Assembly: GCF_027244095.1 (NCBI RefSeq)
Contig: NC_069670.1
Coordinates: 21,069,820-21,133,819, forward strand
Direction of reading: 5' to 3'
Source: Hemicordylus capensis
Taxonomy: Eukaryota; Chordata; Lepidosauria; Squamata; Cordylidae
Length of the DNA: 64,000 bases
The notes beneath the pieces are model-generated. The model made no database searches and was not told the origin of the DNA. It worked only from the letters and a program-made list of their open reading frames with translations. Below, piece after piece: positions 63,405 to 64,000 of this stretch; positions within the stretch are counted from its first letter, which is position 1; each line of letters starts with the position of its first letter. The position numbers and the translations under genes were made by a program.

Positions 63405-64000
63405 GAGTATATATAAGCACAGCTCTGCTGGATCAGACCCAAGGCCCATCTCGTCCAGCATCTTGTTTCACACAGTGGCTCACCAGATGCTGCTAGAAGC
63501 CTACAGACAGGAGTTGTGGACATGCCCTCTCTCCTGCTATTACTCCCCCACAACTGATATTCAGAGGCATCTTGCTTCTGAGGCTGGAGGTGACCTTTAG
63601 CTCTCCAACTAGTCGCTAGACCAGGGTGTTGGCTGTCACCACATCTTGTGGCAGAGAATTCCACAAGTTGATTATGTGTTGTGTGAAAAAGTACTTCCGT
63701 TTCTTGGTCCTAAATTTCCTGGCAATCAATTTCATGGGATGACCCCTGGTTCCAGTGTTATGTGAGAGGGAGAAAAATTCCTCTCTATCCACTTTCTCCT
63801 CTCTCTATCCACTTTCTCCACACCATGCTTAATTTTATAGACCTCTATCATGTCTCCCCGCAGTTGCCTTTTTTCTAAACTAAAAAGCCCCATGTGTTGT
63901 AGCCTTGCCACATAAAGAAGGTGCTCTAGACCCCTGATCATCTTGGTTGCCTTTTTCTGCACCTTTTCTTGTTCTACAACGTCCTTTTTTAGATGTGGTG
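63405..64000 (-). mobile_element. CR1-type LINE 3' end, continues past the window
   Basis: GCTCTGCTGGATCAGACCCA, CATCTTGTGGCAGAGAATTC, AATTTCATGGGATGACCCC and AGACCCCTGATCATCTTGG, the complement of the CR1 end at 53.4-53.98 kb. Minus-strand text KKATKMIRGLEHLLYVARLQ. Confidence 0.9.

Noticed and set aside
1-64000. Classical MHC or TNF-cluster genes that would prove MHC linkage
   Set aside because: I looked for class I/II domain text and known class III neighbours and found none; linkage remains inference from the NKp30-like V domain.

Overview
The window reads as nuclear DNA of a squamate reptile, most likely a lizard. The evidence is the repeat population: tRNA-derived Sauria-type SINEs, SINEs built on a 5S rRNA head, Bov-B and CR1 LINEs, an L1 tail, a Tc1/mariner element with long inverted repeats, many hAT-type foldback elements and a Ty1/copia element. 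Host exons are small, intron-separated and embedded in this repeat sea; nothing is prokaryotic.

Layout. 0.8-4.8 kb: an LTR-bounded, decayed Ty1/copia fossil on the minus strand, followed by LINE and Ty3/gypsy scraps. 6.2-9.6 kb: a broken minus-strand copy (copy A) of a gene with features of the maestro heat-like repeat (MROH) family. 10.6-19.0 kb: a minus-strand immunoglobulin-superfamily receptor gene with signal peptide, J-ended V domain, C1-type domain, transmembrane exon and a tail with an ITIM-like tyrosine motif. 19.8-29.9 kb: a second receptor gene on the plus strand with the same V-C1-transmembrane plan. The two are head to head, with start codons about 0.8 kb apart, so they may share a promoter. 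A Tc1 element sits in intron 1 of the plus gene. 30-38.3 kb: broken duplicates of the receptors: a 3' end copy in direct orientation, an intron piece in inverted orientation, and an orphan V exon. 38.9-43.3 kb: MROH-like copy B, whose recognised exons are open. 43.4-64 kb: almost entirely transposable elements and low-information sequence, with no host gene I can support.

How it fits together. The receptors have fused V and J-like segments in one exon, phase-1 introns at all domain borders and C1-type constant domains, the plan expected of relatives of the non-rearranging ancestors of antigen receptors. The minus-strand V domain resembles NKp30 (NCR3), an MHC-linked natural killer receptor; Xenopus is known to carry an MHC-linked family of similar genes. 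The pair, its broken copies and the flanking MROH-like repeats point to a locus growing by segmental duplication. MHC linkage is inference; no classical MHC gene is visible here.

Limits: exon borders come from splice-site consensus and phase by eye; repeat family names are from recalled consensus sequences, not from a database search.
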